Below, piece by piece: positions 6,368 to 6,923 of a stretch of DNA of 6,923 nucleotides. The DNA comes from Actinomycetes bacterium. Lineage in GTDB: Bacteria > Actinomycetota > Acidimicrobiia > Acidimicrobiales > RAAP-2. Location: NCBI GenBank assembly GCA_021781315.1, contig JAJXXB010000174.1:1-6923 (forward strand), given 5' to 3'. The notes beneath the pieces are model-generated. The model made no database searches and had not been told where the DNA came from. It was given only the letters and a program-made list of their open reading frames with translations. The position numbers and the translations under genes were made by a program. Each line of letters starts with the position of its first letter. Within the stretch, counting starts at the first letter, position 1.

Positions 6368-6379
6368 TAGGGTGACGCC
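6368..6379 (+). promoter_or_regulatory. Probable -10 box of the mycothiol-dependent enzyme gene (leaderless start)
   Basis: TAGGGT (6368-6373) fits TANNNT and is followed by six bases, GACGCC, and then the ATG at 6380, so initiation on the A of the start codon is expected. There is no ribosome binding site. No -35 hexamer sits at 16-18 bp; TTGACG at 6334-6339 is a good match but is 28 bp away from the -10 box, too far for a standard promoter. Confidence 0.5.
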
Positions 6380-6923
6380 ATGGACTCGTGGTCCCGTCGA
6401 CAGGCCATCCTCGACGCCAGCGACTCCGTCGCGGCGTTGATCACCGACGAGTCACGAGGGGTGGTCGTCCCCTCCTGTCCCGAGTGGACCTTCGAAGAGC
6501 TCGCCTGGCACCTCGGGGTCGTCCAGAGATTTTGGGCGGTGAACCTGCTGGCGCGCGACACCGCGGCGCCGGTGGAGACGCTCGACGACGACATCGCGAG
6601 TGAGTCGACCGACTTCGCACGCTGGTGCCGCGACTCGACCGCCCAGTTGATCGCCGCCCTCGACTCCCTCGAGGAGGACTCGCCGTGCTGGACGTGGTGG
6701 GGCGAGCCCAGTAGCGCCGGCGCCGTCGCGCGCCACCAGGTGCAAGAGGCCGTCGTGCACGCGTGGGACGCCGCGAACGCACTGGGCGCGGCGTCGGCGC
6801 TGCCGCGCGACGCCGCCCTCGACGGCATCCCCGAGTTCCTCCACGTCCATCGCGCCGCCCTCGTCGTGCCCAGCGCGAAGGCGATCACGTTCCACGCGAG
6901 CGACGCCGACGCCTCCTGGACCA
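6380..6923 (+). CDS. Mycothiol-dependent maleylpyruvate isomerase-family protein (DinB-like), runs off right edge
   Basis: The first 181 codons of a plus-strand gene are present, and the frame is open to the window end. The protein matches the maleylpyruvate isomerase / mycothiol-dependent enzyme family with a DinB-like four-helix N-terminal domain: VPSCPEWTFEELAWHLGVVQRFW (30-52), PCWTWWGEP (102-110), then RHQVQEAVVHAWDA (118-131) and LDGIPEFL (147-154). H44, E123 and H127 occupy the positions of the His, Glu and His metal ligands known from the Corynebacterium isomerase, so the metal site looks intact. The family uses mycothiol, an actinobacterial thiol, as cofactor; most members have no known substrate, and no gentisate-pathway gene is seen nearby to support true maleylpyruvate isomerisation. 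The ATG follows a TAGGGT box by 6 nt, suggesting a leaderless transcript. It diverges from pepN across a palindromic element that may control both. Confidence 0.9.
   Translation, partial: MDSWSRRQAILDASDSVAALITDESRGVVVPSCPEWTFEELAWHLGVVQRFWAVNLLARDTAAPVETLDDDIASESTDFARWCRDSTAQLIAALDSLEEDSPCWTWWGEPSSAGAVARHQVQEAVVHAWDAANALGAASALPRDAALDGIPEFLHVHRAALVVPSAKAITFHASDADASWT

Noticed and set aside
4260..6440. A 726-codon plus-strand open frame lying opposite pepN.
   Set aside because: Its product is rich in His, Arg and Gly with no recognisable domain, and it lies opposite a complete M1 aminopeptidase with all catalytic motifs. Long antisense frames are expected in DNA of this base composition.

Overview
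The window is about 70% G+C by eye and almost entirely coding. It reads as chromosomal DNA from a mycothiol-using actinobacterium. The best taxonomic clue is the right-edge gene, which belongs to the mycothiol-dependent maleylpyruvate isomerase family. Apparent leaderless starts, with a TANNNT box just before the start codon, fit that phylum. An Acidimicrobiia-like lineage is my guess from the style of the proteins and is not proven. I see no rRNA, tRNA, CRISPR array, insertion sequence, phage gene or other sign of recent transfer.

Left block (1-1819, minus strand). A 54-residue Cys/His-rich protein (1655-1819) comes first, then a ClC-family anion channel/antiporter (181-1584), then the N-terminus of a PaiB-like FMN-binding protein (1-168) that runs off the left edge. 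The last two are 12 nt apart and probably cotranscribed. The 70-nt gap at 1585-1654 separates the first two. A HEAT-repeat protein (1841-2323, plus strand) diverges from the small protein, with 21 nt between the start codons.

Central block (2298-6320, minus strand). This is a tight four-gene operon: M1 aminopeptidase N, a YbaK/EbsC-type aminoacyl-tRNA deacylase homologue, a class I SAM-dependent methyltransferase, and an antibiotic-biosynthesis-monooxygenase-fold protein. Each gene overlaps the next by exactly 4 nt (ATGA, GTGA, GTGA), so translation is probably coupled. The theme is peptide and amino-acid turnover plus two small enzymes of unknown substrate. The last gene overlaps the convergent HEAT-repeat gene by 26 nt.

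Right block (6321-6923). A 59-nt divergent control region separates the aminopeptidase operon from a plus-strand mycothiol-dependent DinB/MDMPI-like gene cut by the window end. It holds a perfect 11-bp-arm inverted repeat with a 4-nt centre, flanked by a TANNNT box for each gene. This is the most distinctive non-coding structure seen.

I found no convincing previously undescribed system. The points worth a second look are the divergent operator-like palindrome, a ClC protein and a YbaK protein that each lack a residue important in characterised relatives, and the small Cys/His protein.
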